From the NCBI GenBank assembly GCA_934457415.1, contig CAKSHM010000002.1:124001-188000 (forward strand): a DNA stretch of 64,000 nt, in the 5' to 3' direction. The stretch is from an uncultured Eubacteriales bacterium (lineage in GTDB: Bacteria > Bacillota > Clostridia > Oscillospirales > Acutalibacteraceae). Under the pieces are notes generated by a model. It saw only the letters and a program-made list of their open reading frames with translations. It ran no database searches and was not told the DNA's origin. The stretch's first letter is position 1. Each line of letters begins with the position of its first letter. Both the position numbers and the translations under genes were made by a program. Shown here piece by piece: positions 26,932 to 35,223 of the stretch.

Positions 26932-27900
26932 ATGAAAATAGGAAAAATTGAAATAAAAAAATTCTGCGCCCTTGCACCTATGGCAGGGGTTGCGGACAGG
27001 GCAATGAGAGAAATATGCGTCCGTTTCGGAGCGGCCTTCACGGTAGGCGAGCTTACGAGCGCTAAAGGAATATCTCTCGGAGATAAAAAATCAAAAGAGC
27101 TTATTTCCGCCGATAAAAACGGTGCGCCCTTTGCCTCGCAGATATTCGGGAGCGACCCTGAAATCATGGCTCAGGCGGCAAGATTCGCCGAGCAGCAGGG
27201 ACCCGACTTTATAGATATAAATATGGGCTGTCCCGCGCCTAAGGTTGCGGGAAACGGCGGCGGAAGCGCCCTTATGGCAGACCCCGAAAAAGCGGCGGAA
27301 ATCGTAAACAGGGCAGTAAACGCGGTTAAAATTCCTGTAACCGTTAAAATGAGGACGGGAACCGATTTCGAGCATATAACCGCGCCGCGCTTAGCCGTTC
27401 TTTGCGAGCAGGCAGGCGCCTCGGCGATAACTGTACACGGAAGAACGCGCGCTCAGATGTATGCTCCGCCTGTTGACAGAGAAATTATAAAGAAAGTAAA
27501 AAACTCTGTTAATATCCCCGTCATAGCAAACGGGGATATTACCGACGCAAAGTCGGCTGAGGATATGCTTAAAGCTACAAACTGCGATTTTTTAATGGTC
27601 GGCAGGGCTGCAAGGGGCAATCCGTTTATTTTTGAGGAAATAAACGCGGCTTTTGAGGGAAAAACTTATACACCGCCCACTCTTGAAAAAAGGCTTGAAA
27701 TCTGTCTCGAGCAAATAAATCTTATGGAAAAATATAAGGACCCTCATATCGCCGTGCTTGAATCGAGAAAGCATTTAGCATGGTATATTTCAGGCATAAG
27801 GGGAGCGGCGGCGCTAAGGCGCGAATGCGGAGAAGTAAGCTCTTTTGAGGACGCAAAAAGGATATGCGAAAAAGCACTTGAACAAAACGCTTTGTTATGA
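26932..27900 (+). CDS. dusB: tRNA-dihydrouridine synthase (DusB-like)
   Basis: A 322-residue FMN-dependent TIM-barrel enzyme that reduces uridines in the D loop of tRNA. Visible are LAPMAGVADRAMR, DINMGCPAPKVAGNGGGSALM with the catalytic Cys, the VKMRTG lysine, ITVHGRTRAQMY and the phosphate-binding GRAARGNPFIF. The family N-terminus MKIGKIEIK fixes the start at 26932; the in-frame ATG at 26914 lies in the promoter. There is no Shine-Dalgarno, since the mRNA seems to begin just before the ATG. Confidence 0.95.
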   Translation: MKIGKIEIKKFCALAPMAGVADRAMREICVRFGAAFTVGELTSAKGISLGDKKSKELISADKNGAPFASQIFGSDPEIMAQAARFAEQQGPDFIDINMGCPAPKVAGNGGGSALMADPEKAAEIVNRAVNAVKIPVTVKMRTGTDFEHITAPRLAVLCEQAGASAITVHGRTRAQMYAPPVDREIIKKVKNSVNIPVIANGDITDAKSAEDMLKATNCDFLMVGRAARGNPFIFEEINAAFEGKTYTPPTLEKRLEICLEQINLMEKYKDPHIAVLESRKHLAWYISGIRGAAALRRECGEVSSFEDAKRICEKALEQNALL

Positions 27901-27929
27901 TAGAATAGTAAGGCTTGAAAGAAGGAATA

Positions 27930-28074
27930 TAGCGTGAAAAATCACGCTAAAAATAATAAAGACGCCTGTTTCTCACCTTTGTTACCAAAGGCAACCGAAA
28001 CAGATGCGATATAATAATCACCATTTCAGTGATTTTTATCGCATTTTGTGTCTTAGAAAGAAATGGTGATTATT
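27930..28074 (+). promoter_or_regulatory. Structured leader RNA upstream of yebC (candidate new cis-regulator)
   Basis: Three hairpins stand between dusB and yebC. P1: TAGCGTGA (27930-27937) with TCACGCTA (27942-27949), AAAA loop. P2: CTGTTTC (27966-27972) with GAAACAG (27997-28003), and inside it CCTTTG (27976-27981) with CAAAGG (27986-27991). P3: GCGATA (28006-28011) with TATCGC (28037-28042), and inside it ATCAC with GTGAT. The 15 bases at 28013-28027, part of P3, are the exact reverse complement of 28060-28074, which ends at the base before the yebC ATG and would cover its ribosome-binding region. P3 and the 15-bp helix are mutually exclusive. I know no RNA family with this layout. Confidence 0.6.
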
Positions 28075-28806
28075 ATGTCAGGACATTCAAAATGGAACAA
28101 TATTAAGCGTAAAAAAGAAAAGACAGACGCTGCAAAGGCAAAAATTTTTACAAAAATCGGTAAAGAGATTTCCGTTATTGTAAAGCAGGGCGGACCTAAT
28201 ATTAATGAAAACAGCCGCCTTAAGGATGCTGTCGCAAAGGCTAAAGCCGCAAATGTGCCTAATGATAATATCGAAAGAATTATCAAAAAGGCGGCGGGCG
28301 AGCAGGGCGGAAACGAATACGAGGAGCTTATATATGAGGGCTACGGTCCCTGCGGTATCGCGGTGGTTGTTGAAACTCTTACGGATAACAGAAACCGTAC
28401 GGCAGGCGATATCCGCCATTATTTTGATAAATGCGGAGGAAACTTAGGACAGACAGGCTCGGTTATGTTTATGTTTGAACGCAAGGGTGTAATCGAAATA
28501 GAGGGCGAGGGCCATGACGAGGATGAGGTTATGGAGGCGGCTTTGGACGCAGGTGCCGAGGACTTTAATTTTGACGGCGATGTTTTCGAAATCACTACCG
28601 ACCCGAATGATCTCGGAAAGGTAAGAGACGCACTCGAAGAAAAGGGCTATTCTTTCCTTTCGGCCGAAGTTCAGTATATCCCGAACACCACCTCTGAGAT
28701 TGAAGACGAGGCATCGAGAGAAAAAATGGAAAAGCTTATTGATATGCTTGAAGAAAACGACGATGTCCAGTCAATTTGGCACAACTGGGAAATGCCTGAA
28801 GACTGA
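28075..28806 (+). CDS. yebC: YebC/TACO1-family protein
   Basis: A 243-residue cytosolic protein. The N-terminus SGHSKWNNIKRKKEKTDAAKAK is the family hallmark; the rest follows the three-domain pattern (GGPNINENSRLKDAVAKAKAANVP, YEGYGPCGIAVVVETLTDN). The family has been described both as a DNA-binding regulator and, in recent work, as a translation factor that relieves stalling at proline-rich motifs. I take the ATG at 28075, which gives the canonical start; an in-frame ATG at 28063 would add four residues. Confidence 0.95.
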   Translation: MSGHSKWNNIKRKKEKTDAAKAKIFTKIGKEISVIVKQGGPNINENSRLKDAVAKAKAANVPNDNIERIIKKAAGEQGGNEYEELIYEGYGPCGIAVVVETLTDNRNRTAGDIRHYFDKCGGNLGQTGSVMFMFERKGVIEIEGEGHDEDEVMEAALDAGAEDFNFDGDVFEITTDPNDLGKVRDALEEKGYSFLSAEVQYIPNTTSEIEDEASREKMEKLIDMLEENDDVQSIWHNWEMPED

Positions 28807-28886
28807 TTGCAAGCGGATTTTCTGATTTTAGGTCATAAATTATAACATAAAAAATATTATAAATTTAACATCGATTAGGTATTGCA

Positions 28887-28922
28887 AAACCCTGTGATTT
28901 TTCAAAAAATCGCAGGGTTTTT
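28887..28922 (+). terminator. Terminator after yebC
   Basis: AAACCCTGTGATTTTT (28887-28902) pairs with AAAAATCGCAGGGTTT (28905-28920) with one wobble and ends in T. Confidence 0.9.
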
Positions 28923-28923
28923 G

Positions 28924-28953
28924 TTATATTTCAAATTGTGAGTTCATAAGAAT
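28924..28953 (+). promoter_or_regulatory. Possible sigma-E promoter of the spoIIIA operon
   Basis: TTATATT (28924-28930), a 14-bp spacer, then CATAAGAAT (28945-28953) resembles the sporulation sigma-E pattern (KMATATT, about 14 bp, CATACANT) with mismatches in both boxes. In Bacillus this operon is transcribed by sigma-E in the mother cell, so position supports it. The upstream box touches the end of the yebC terminator. Confidence 0.45.
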
Positions 28954-28978
28954 TTACAAAGGACAGGCAGGTGAAAAA

Positions 28979-29869
28979 ATGAAGGAAGAATATAAGAGTC
29001 TAATTTCAAATTTACCGTTTAAAATCAGACGCACGCTTGAGTTTTCCGAAATATTCGATTCAACTGTTGAAGAAATAAGACTCAGGGCGTTTAAGCCGGC
29101 GGCGGTTACGGTAAACGGGGAAACACTGTTTATAAATAAAAACGGAAATGTCTCGGATTTGCCGGATGATAATTCTTTTATAGTTTCGGCCTCGGATATA
29201 AACGACGCTTTTAACTCCCTTTGCAACAACTCTGTTTTTTCTCATGACAGGGAAATAGCAAGAGGCTTTATAAGTCTTGATGGCGGACACCGAGTGGGAA
29301 TTTGCGGAACATTTCTTGAAAACGGTGATTTTTGCGACATCACCTCTTTAAATATAAGAATTGCAAACAGGCTTAAAAATGTTTCCGCCTCGGTGCCTAC
29401 GGAAATTTTAAAATCAGGAGTTCTTGTCGCAGGTCCTCCGGGAAGCGGAAAGACCTCTTTTTTAAGGGACTGCGCTAAAAGGCTCTCTTCGGGCAAGGAA
29501 AGCGCAAGAGTTGCAGTCATAGATACAAGAAACGAGCTTTTTTCATCGGATTTTAAGGATTTGGGAGAAAACTGCGATGTTTTAAAAATTTCCGATAAAA
29601 GAAAGGGGATAGAAACTGCTCTTCGGACTTTATATCCTCAGATTGTAATTTTTGATGAAATAGGAAGTATTTCACAGGCTGAGGCGGTCACAGAGTGCTT
29701 TAACAGCGGAATAAGCGTTATAACGAGCGCCCATGCAGGAGGCATAAGCGATTTAAAGGAGCGTAAGGTTATAAAAATCCTTTTAGACAGCGGCGCCGTA
29801 AAAAACACGGTGCTTTTATCATCTGCCCATCGGTATCCGCCGAGAGTAATACCCGTAAAGGATATTTAA
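28979..29869 (+). CDS. spoIIIAA: Stage III sporulation protein AA (ATPase)
   Basis: A 296-residue secretion-type ATPase that powers the SpoIIIA-SpoIIQ channel between mother cell and forespore. Visible are an N-terminal domain with VEEIRLRAFKPA and GGHRVGICG, the Walker A GPPGSGKTSFLRD (about 147-159) and the Walker B IVIFDEIGS. First of eight genes in conserved order. GTGA/ATGA-type overlaps link several of them. Confidence 0.96.
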   Translation: MKEEYKSLISNLPFKIRRTLEFSEIFDSTVEEIRLRAFKPAAVTVNGETLFINKNGNVSDLPDDNSFIVSASDINDAFNSLCNNSVFSHDREIARGFISLDGGHRVGICGTFLENGDFCDITSLNIRIANRLKNVSASVPTEILKSGVLVAGPPGSGKTSFLRDCAKRLSSGKESARVAVIDTRNELFSSDFKDLGENCDVLKISDKRKGIETALRTLYPQIVIFDEIGSISQAEAVTECFNSGISVITSAHAGGISDLKERKVIKILLDSGAVKNTVLLSSAHRYPPRVIPVKDI

Positions 29870-29871
29870 AG

Positions 29872-30327
29872 ATGAGTATTATAATAAAAATTTTAGGCTG
29901 TTTGCTTGTGTTTACGGCGGCTTCCTCTTTCGGAATGAACGCCTCCGTCAAATATTTAAAAAGGCAAAAAAAGCTTAAAAGCATTTCGGACGGACTAATA
30001 AAAATGCAGTGCGTTATTAAAAGCGGCGGCTTTGACAGAATAAGGCTTATAGAAAGCTGCTTTGAAGAAAACGATATATCGGTAAGCGGCGGCGAAATCC
30101 GAATAAACCCCGAATATCTTTTAAAAGAAGATACGGAAATTTTAGAAAATTTCTTTAAATCCTTCGGTCTTAACAATACCGAAAATGAAATCAACAATAT
30201 AGGGATTGCCGTTAAGCTTACGGAAATTCAGTATGAAAAAGCGGCTCTCATGGCTAAGAAAAACGCACCGCTTTTTAAAACTCTCGGAATATGTGCAGGA
30301 CTTGTGCTGTGTATATTTTTAATATGA
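29872..30327 (+). CDS. spoIIIAB: Stage III sporulation protein AB
   Basis: A 151-residue protein with one helix at each end (residues 5-22 and 133-150) and a helical middle, resembling GspF-type platform proteins. ASSFGMNASVKYLKRQKKLK and KNAPLFKTLGICAGL match the family. It begins 2 bases after spoIIIAA. Confidence 0.92.
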   Translation: MSIIIKILGCLLVFTAASSFGMNASVKYLKRQKKLKSISDGLIKMQCVIKSGGFDRIRLIESCFEENDISVSGGEIRINPEYLLKEDTEILENFFKSFGLNNTENEINNIGIAVKLTEIQYEKAALMAKKNAPLFKTLGICAGLVLCIFLI

Positions 30328-30340
30328 AAGGAACTTAAAA

Positions 30341-30535
30341 ATGGATGTCGATTTTATTTTTAAAATTGCGGCAATAGGAATAATAGTTACGGTTCTTCAT
30401 CAGCTTCTTGTAAGATCGGGAAGAGAGGAGCAGGCTATGCTTACAACGCTCGCGGGGCTTGTTGTGGTGCTTATGATGATTGTCGGCGCGATTGCCGACC
30501 TGTTTTCGGAAATAAAAGGACTGTTTGGACTGTGA
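30341..30535 (+). CDS. spoIIIAC: Stage III sporulation protein AC
   Basis: A 64-residue membrane protein with two helices. The family pattern FKIAAIGIIVTVLHQLL and GREEQAMLTTLAGLVVVL is clear. Its stop overlaps the GTG start of spoIIIAD. Confidence 0.93.
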   Translation: MDVDFIFKIAAIGIIVTVLHQLLVRSGREEQAMLTTLAGLVVVLMMIVGAIADLFSEIKGLFGL

Positions 30536-30927
30536 GCGGTTATTTTGTAAAAATCGTGATAACCCTGCTTATAACAGCTCTGCTTTCGGCATTTTTGAAA
30601 AATTATCGCCCCGAGCTTGCGGTTTTGGTTGCGGCAGCGGGAGGAATTGTATCGGTTTTAATGCTTATAAACGGATTTTCTCCCGTGATCAAAACCGTTA
30701 AAAGCGCGTTTTCGGGAGCAAATCTTGATATTTCCTGCTTTGAAACCGTTTTAAAAGCTCTCGGGATATCTTATATTTCCGCATTTGCCGCCGACACCTG
30801 TCGCGACGCAGGGCAAAGCGCTTTGGCTTTAAAAGCGGAGCTTGCGGGGAAATGCGCGGTATTCGCTCTTTGTATTCCGATGATCGTTTCACTTCTTAAA
30901 ATTGCTTTGGAGGTGGCGGGAATATGA
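30532..30927 (+). CDS. spoIIIAD: Stage III sporulation protein AD
   Basis: A 131-residue protein with four hydrophobic helices. YRPELAVLVAAAGGIV and SYISAFAADTCRDAGQSALALKAE are typical. It starts at GTG 30532, overlapping the spoIIIAC stop by 4 bases, and its own stop overlaps the spoIIIAE start. Confidence 0.93.
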   Translation: MSGYFVKIVITLLITALLSAFLKNYRPELAVLVAAAGGIVSVLMLINGFSPVIKTVKSAFSGANLDISCFETVLKALGISYISAFAADTCRDAGQSALALKAELAGKCAVFALCIPMIVSLLKIALEVAGI

Positions 30928-32039
30928 AAAAACGGGTTTTGTTTCTTTGCGTTTTAATGGTTTCTTTAAGTTTTTTCAGCCTAAGCTCAAAGGCCGAGGG
31001 AAATGATGAAAATATTGATTTCGGTGCGGACAGCCTCAAATATTCTCTTGATGACAGCACAAGAAATTATATGGAAGAATTCGGAATAGATATTGAAAAC
31101 GGAAAATTATCTTTTGATATGCAGCCTAAAGATTTTTTTAATCATATTTTTACCTTTTTTAAAAGCGGTATAAAAAGACCGCTTAAGGCGCTTTTTTTGC
31201 TCCTTGGAATTATTCTTGCGCTTTCCGCCGCGTCGTCCTTTAATAAGCCCGACGCTAATATGGCTCCTGCGGTTTTTGCGGGAACCCTATGTATTGCAGC
31301 GGTAAGCATAAAGGATGTTCTTTCGGCTGCCGCCGCCGCAAATACCGCCGTAAAGGCGATAACAGATTTTATGTTCGCCTTTATTCCGATTTTTACCTCA
31401 ATCGTCGCGGTTTCGGGTAAAACCGCAACCTCTTTTGCATCGGGCGCATTGCTTTTGGGTGCCGCACAGGCGGTGAGCGCCGTATGCACATTTGTCACAA
31501 TTCCTTTGATGAGCGGATATACGGCGCTTTCGGTAAGCTCCGCCGTTTCTCCGCTTACGGAAAAGTCAGCGCTTGCAAAATCGGTTAAAAATTCAGCACT
31601 TTGGATAATGTCGCTTGCTTCGACCGTTTTTTTGGGAATTTTGGGAATTCAGTCGGCTTTAAGCAGCGCCGCGGATACGGTGGGACTTAAAACTACTAAA
31701 TTCATAGTCGGCACCTGCGTGCCTGTTGCAGGGGCTACGCTTGCCGAGGCGGCATCTGCGGTTGCGGCTTCCGTTTCGGTAATCCGTTCGTCGGTAGGGG
31801 CTTACGCTGTTGCGGCGCTTGTGATCATTGCCCTGCCGGTGCTTAGTGAAATTCTTATGTGGCGGGCGGTTTTTTTAATAACGGGAGTTATAAGCGAGCT
31901 GTTTTCGCTTTCTAAAACCGTATCGCTTTTAAAAGCTTTTGATTCGGCTTTTTCGGTGATTTCCGCGGTGCTTCTTATAACGCTTTGTATGTTTGTAATA
32001 GCTTTAAGTATTGTGATAGGGGCAGGTAAAACGGTATGA
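30924..32039 (+). CDS. spoIIIAE: Stage III sporulation protein AE
   Basis: A 371-residue polytopic protein: a cleavable-looking N-terminal signal (residues 1-24), an external region, then about seven to eight helices. The segment GTCVPVAGATLAEAASAV is the best conserved block of the family. It is thought to form the membrane platform of the feeding tube. Confidence 0.94.
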   Translation: MKKRVLFLCVLMVSLSFFSLSSKAEGNDENIDFGADSLKYSLDDSTRNYMEEFGIDIENGKLSFDMQPKDFFNHIFTFFKSGIKRPLKALFLLLGIILALSAASSFNKPDANMAPAVFAGTLCIAAVSIKDVLSAAAAANTAVKAITDFMFAFIPIFTSIVAVSGKTATSFASGALLLGAAQAVSAVCTFVTIPLMSGYTALSVSSAVSPLTEKSALAKSVKNSALWIMSLASTVFLGILGIQSALSSAADTVGLKTTKFIVGTCVPVAGATLAEAASAVAASVSVIRSSVGAYAVAALVIIALPVLSEILMWRAVFLITGVISELFSLSKTVSLLKAFDSAFSVISAVLLITLCMFVIALSIVIGAGKTV

Positions 32040-32461
32040 CGGCGATAAAAGGATTTATTTCGGTTTTCTGTACGCTTTGCTGTACCTTAGGCGGACTCTT
32101 TATTTTAAGCCCGAAAGGCTCTTTCGAAAAGCCGGTGAGATATGTTTTTGCGCTGACTGTTCTTCTCTGCACCCTTACAAGCATAATAAGCCTCACAAAG
32201 CTCGACCTTGATTTAAATACGCAGGAGTTTGAAATTTCCGATATTTCGCAGTTTTCAAAAGGGACTGCTGAGGCGGTTTTTAAAACGGCTCTCGTAAAAG
32301 AGAATGTAACTTTTAAAAAAATTGAGGTTATTACGGATAAACTCGAAAACGGAAGCATAAATATTACTAAGGTTACGGTATTTTCGGACGAGGATCCTGA
32401 AAAAATAAAGGAAATAATTTCTCCCGACGGCACTTTAGAGGTGGAAGTAATAAATGAATGA
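32036..32461 (+). CDS. spoIIIAF: Stage III sporulation protein AF
   Basis: A 141-residue protein with two N-terminal helices (about 4-22 and 35-53) and a small ring-building-motif-like domain. The sequence is weakly conserved; position between AE and AG, with 4-base and 8-base overlaps, makes the call. Confidence 0.88.
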   Translation: MTAIKGFISVFCTLCCTLGGLFILSPKGSFEKPVRYVFALTVLLCTLTSIISLTKLDLDLNTQEFEISDISQFSKGTAEAVFKTALVKENVTFKKIEVITDKLENGSINITKVTVFSDEDPEKIKEIISPDGTLEVEVINE

Positions 32462-32999
32462 AAAGCTTAAAAATTTGACGGATATAATAAAAAAACCGAA
32501 ATTTCTTATTATTGCAGCCTTTGTAGGAATAGGACTGATTTTTCTTTCTTCGCTTATTCCCGATTCATCAAAAAAGCAGGCGGCGGCGGCAAAGGAGGGC
32601 GGTGTTACTGCGGAGGAATATAAAAAAGAGCTTGAAAGCAGCGTTAAGATTATGGTAAGAGAGCTTTCGGGCGACCCTGAGCCAACGGTTATCATAACTC
32701 TTGACAGCGGAATAAGATATACTTATGCCGATCAGAAAAAAAGCGAGATATCTTCAAGCTCGGGCAAAGATAAATCCGCTCAGTCCAGCGAATGCGTTAC
32801 TCAGTCCTACATAACCGTAAAGGAGTCTGACGGCTCGGAAAAACCGCTTTTGGTTTCGGAACTTATGCCGCAGGTAAGGGGAGTGGCGGTAATCTGTGAA
32901 AACGGAAATTCGGAGCAGGTGGCTGAGAACATTAAAAACGCCGTGACGGCGGCGCTGAACATAACTGAAAAACGAGTATATATAACTGGAGGTAATTAA
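32454..32999 (+). CDS. spoIIIAG: Stage III sporulation protein AG
   Basis: A 181-residue single-pass protein (helix about 17-35) whose external part carries a ring-building motif (VRGVAVICENGNSEQVAENIKNAVTAAL). In Bacillus AG forms a large ring in the intermembrane space. Confidence 0.92.
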   Translation: MNEKLKNLTDIIKKPKFLIIAAFVGIGLIFLSSLIPDSSKKQAAAAKEGGVTAEEYKKELESSVKIMVRELSGDPEPTVIITLDSGIRYTYADQKKSEISSSSGKDKSAQSSECVTQSYITVKESDGSEKPLLVSELMPQVRGVAVICENGNSEQVAENIKNAVTAALNITEKRVYITGGN

Positions 33000-33001
33000 A
33001 A

Positions 33002-33559
33002 ATGAAAAAAGTAAAAATTTTTACAAAGGGTCAGGCTCTTTTGGTACTTATGGTAATAGCTTTGGGAGCGGCGGTATGGCTTAATATGAAATTCACATCC
33101 AAAGAAAAATATTTGGGCGAAGCGTCCTATGTTTCACAGACCTCGTCTGCCAAGACCGTTCAGACCTCCGCAAAGGCTCAGCAGAATTCAAAAGCCTCAT
33201 CAGACAGCTCTTCCGATTATTTTACTGCGGCGAGAAAGAACAGGGAGACAGCTCTTAAAAACGCTCAGAAGCAAATTGACGAAATGCTTGATAACGATAA
33301 GCTGACAGAAGCCGATAAACAGCAGGCGGTAAAAATCGCGGGCGAGATAGCGAAAAGAATAGAAAGGGAAAATAATATCGAGACCCTTTTAAATGCCAAG
33401 GGCTTTAATAAATGCGTTGCGGTTATGGGTGACGATAATATTACCGTGGTAGTAAGCTCAAACGGTCTTACAACCGCGCAGACTATGCAGATTCAGGACG
33501 TTATAACCTCCCAGACGCAGATAGGTCTTGCAAATATAAAAATAATTACCTCAAAGTAG
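33002..33559 (+). CDS. spoIIIAH: Stage III sporulation protein AH
   Basis: A 185-residue single-pass protein (helix about 9-27) with a Ser/Gln-rich linker and a C-terminal ring domain (AKGFNKCVAVMGDDNITVVV). In Bacillus it binds SpoIIQ across the septum. Last gene of the complete spoIIIA operon. Confidence 0.93.
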   Translation: MKKVKIFTKGQALLVLMVIALGAAVWLNMKFTSKEKYLGEASYVSQTSSAKTVQTSAKAQQNSKASSDSSSDYFTAARKNRETALKNAQKQIDEMLDNDKLTEADKQQAVKIAGEIAKRIERENNIETLLNAKGFNKCVAVMGDDNITVVVSSNGLTTAQTMQIQDVITSQTQIGLANIKIITSK

Positions 33560-33588
33560 TTGTGATTTTAAAAAAAATATGGTATACT
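33560..33588 (+). promoter_or_regulatory. Promoter of the Asp23 gene
   Basis: TTGTGA (33560-33565), a 17-bp spacer and TATACT (33583-33588), with the extended -10 element TGG just before it. Confidence 0.7.
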
Positions 33589-33623
33589 AAATTAAAATCC
33601 AATCGAAAACGGAGGAAATATAA

Positions 33624-33986
33624 ATGCAGGACAATAAAACAGAGCTTTCCGTAAGCACCGAGGTTCTTGAAAAAATGGCTGAAATTGCCGCTTTAGAGGT
33701 AGACGGAGTAGTTGAACTCAGCAGAAAGTCTTTGGATATCAAGGATGTTATAAAGGTCAAAAGTGCATTTAAGGGCGTTAAAGCCGAGATTATTAACGGT
33801 GCCGTTCATATCACCGTTTATATAAAGGTTAAAGAGGACGCGGCTTTAAAGACCGTTGCCTTAAATGTTCAGAACAATGTCAAGGAAAAAATCCAGACTA
33901 TGACCGGAACTGTCGTTACGGGCGTCAATGTCATTGTCGCCGATGTCAGCCTTAAAAACGGATTGCAGCAGGAAGAAAACCAATAG
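33624..33986 (+). CDS. Asp23/Gls24 family protein (YqhY-like)
   Basis: A 120-residue soluble protein. The pattern LSVSTEVLEKMAEIAALEVDGVVEL and the C-terminal VNVIVADVSL fit the Asp23 family. In Bacillus yqhY follows the spoIIIA operon and the biotin carboxylase genes accBC; here it follows spoIIIAH directly and accBC are absent. It has its own promoter and a GGAGG site. Family members influence envelope and lipid homeostasis; exact role unknown. Confidence 0.88.
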   Translation: MQDNKTELSVSTEVLEKMAEIAALEVDGVVELSRKSLDIKDVIKVKSAFKGVKAEIINGAVHITVYIKVKEDAALKTVALNVQNNVKEKIQTMTGTVVTGVNVIVADVSLKNGLQQEENQ

Positions 33987-33998
33987 ATTAAAAACGAT

Positions 33999-34024
33999 GA
34001 AAGCGCGGAATTTTCCGCGCTTTC
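33999..34024 (+). terminator. Perfect hairpin after the Asp23 gene
   Basis: GAAAGCGCGGAA (33999-34010) and TTCCGCGCTTTC (34013-34024) are perfectly complementary with only two bases between them, so the real loop must be larger. No T run follows, so it may be a 3' stabiliser rather than a terminator. Confidence 0.6.
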
Positions 34025-34057
34025 AGTCTGTCGATAAACCTAAAAACAAGATGTGTT

Positions 34058-34085
34058 GCGGCGTTTACGCCGCATTTTGTTTTTT
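34058..34085 (+). terminator. Second terminator downstream of the Asp23 gene
   Basis: GCGGCG (34058-34063) pairs with CGCCGC (34068-34073) around TTTA, followed by a T-rich tract to 34085. Confidence 0.78.
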
Positions 34086-34161
34086 CGGCGGCAGAAGCGT
34101 AGAAAAAAATCCGCGTTTTTTTCATTGTTTAACAATTATTCATAATTTATACTTTTTTTTA

Positions 34162-34170
34162 TGGTAAAAT
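34162..34170 (+). promoter_or_regulatory. Extended -10 promoter of the Gld-like ABC operon
   Basis: TGG immediately before TAAAAT (34165-34170) is an extended -10; no good -35 is seen 17 bp upstream. Confidence 0.45.
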
Positions 34171-34200
34171 AAGTTAAAAATTTGCTTTGGAGGAATGGCA

Positions 34201-35223
34201 ATGATAGAAGTCAGCGGTCTGAGTAAAAGATACGGCAGCTTTCTTGCGGTGGATAATGTAAGTTTTTCTATCGGAAAGGGCGAAATTGTCGGCTTTTTAG
34301 GACCTAACGGTGCCGGTAAATCTACTATAATGAATATTATCACCGGCTATCTCTCACTTACACGCGGAAAGGTAACTGTCGACGGCTTTGATATTTCGGA
34401 GGAACCCGAACAGGCAAAGAAAAGAATAGGTTATCTTCCGGAAATTCCGCCTCTTTATAACGATATGAAGGTCAGGGAATACTTAAACTTTATTTATGAC
34501 CTTAAAAAGGTTAAATTCCCTAAGAACGCACATATCGAAGAGGTTGAAAGACTTGTTAAGGTTGATAATGTAAAAAACCGCCTTATAAAGAATCTTTCTA
34601 AAGGATACAGGCAGCGCGTCGGTTTTGCGGCGGCACTGATAGGAAACCCCGATATACTTATTCTTGACGAGCCTACTGTCGGACTTGACCCGAAACAGAT
34701 AATCGAAATAAGAAATCTTATTTCCAAGCTCGGCAAAAATCATACGATTATTCTTTCATCACATATTCTTTCGGAAATTCAGGCTGTATGTAAAAGAGTA
34801 ATTATAATTAACTGCGGACAGATAGTGGCTGACGATATGCTGGACTCGCTGTCAAAAAGACTGTCATCAGATAAATCCGTGACAGCAAGAATAGTCTGCG
34901 AGGAAGAGGATATGAAAAAAGCTCTTTCGGGAATAAAGGATGTCGCCTCGGTTGAGAACCTCGGAAGCATGGAAAAGGGAAGCTATGACTTTTTGATAAC
35001 TCCTGAAAACGGAGCGGATATAAGAGCGGCTGTATTTGAAAGGGTAACTCAAAGAGGAAAAACAGCATTAAGCCTCAGTGATAACAGACTGTCGCTTGAA
35101 AGCATTTTCCTGAAACTGACAGAAGTTGCCGACAATTCGGAGGCTAAAAAGCTTTTAGGAGTAGCTGAAGAAGAAAAAACGGAAACCGAAAACGAAACTG
35201 AAGAAAGCGGGGATGAAGCATGA
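34201..35223 (+). CDS. ABC transporter ATPase (GldA/CcmA-like)
   Basis: A 340-residue ATP-binding subunit. Walker A GPNGAGKST (about 39-47), the LSKGYRQRVGFAAAL signature, Walker B ILILDEPTVGLDP and the H-loop SSHILSE are intact. A C-terminal domain of about 110 residues ends in a Glu-rich tail. I take the ATG at 34201, 7 bases after GGAGG (34189-34193); the ATG at 34195 abuts that site. The operon continues with a permease, a GldG-like protein and a DUF4340 protein. Confidence 0.93.
   Translation: MIEVSGLSKRYGSFLAVDNVSFSIGKGEIVGFLGPNGAGKSTIMNIITGYLSLTRGKVTVDGFDISEEPEQAKKRIGYLPEIPPLYNDMKVREYLNFIYDLKKVKFPKNAHIEEVERLVKVDNVKNRLIKNLSKGYRQRVGFAAALIGNPDILILDEPTVGLDPKQIIEIRNLISKLGKNHTIILSSHILSEIQAVCKRVIIINCGQIVADDMLDSLSKRLSSDKSVTARIVCEEEDMKKALSGIKDVASVENLGSMEKGSYDFLITPENGADIRAAVFERVTQRGKTALSLSDNRLSLESIFLKLTEVADNSEAKKLLGVAEEEKTETENETEESGDEA

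Noticed and set aside
28010..28015. TATAAT as a promoter for yebC
   Set aside because: The hexamer is perfect but no acceptable -35 lies 15-19 bp upstream, and the bases are part of hairpin P3 of the leader.
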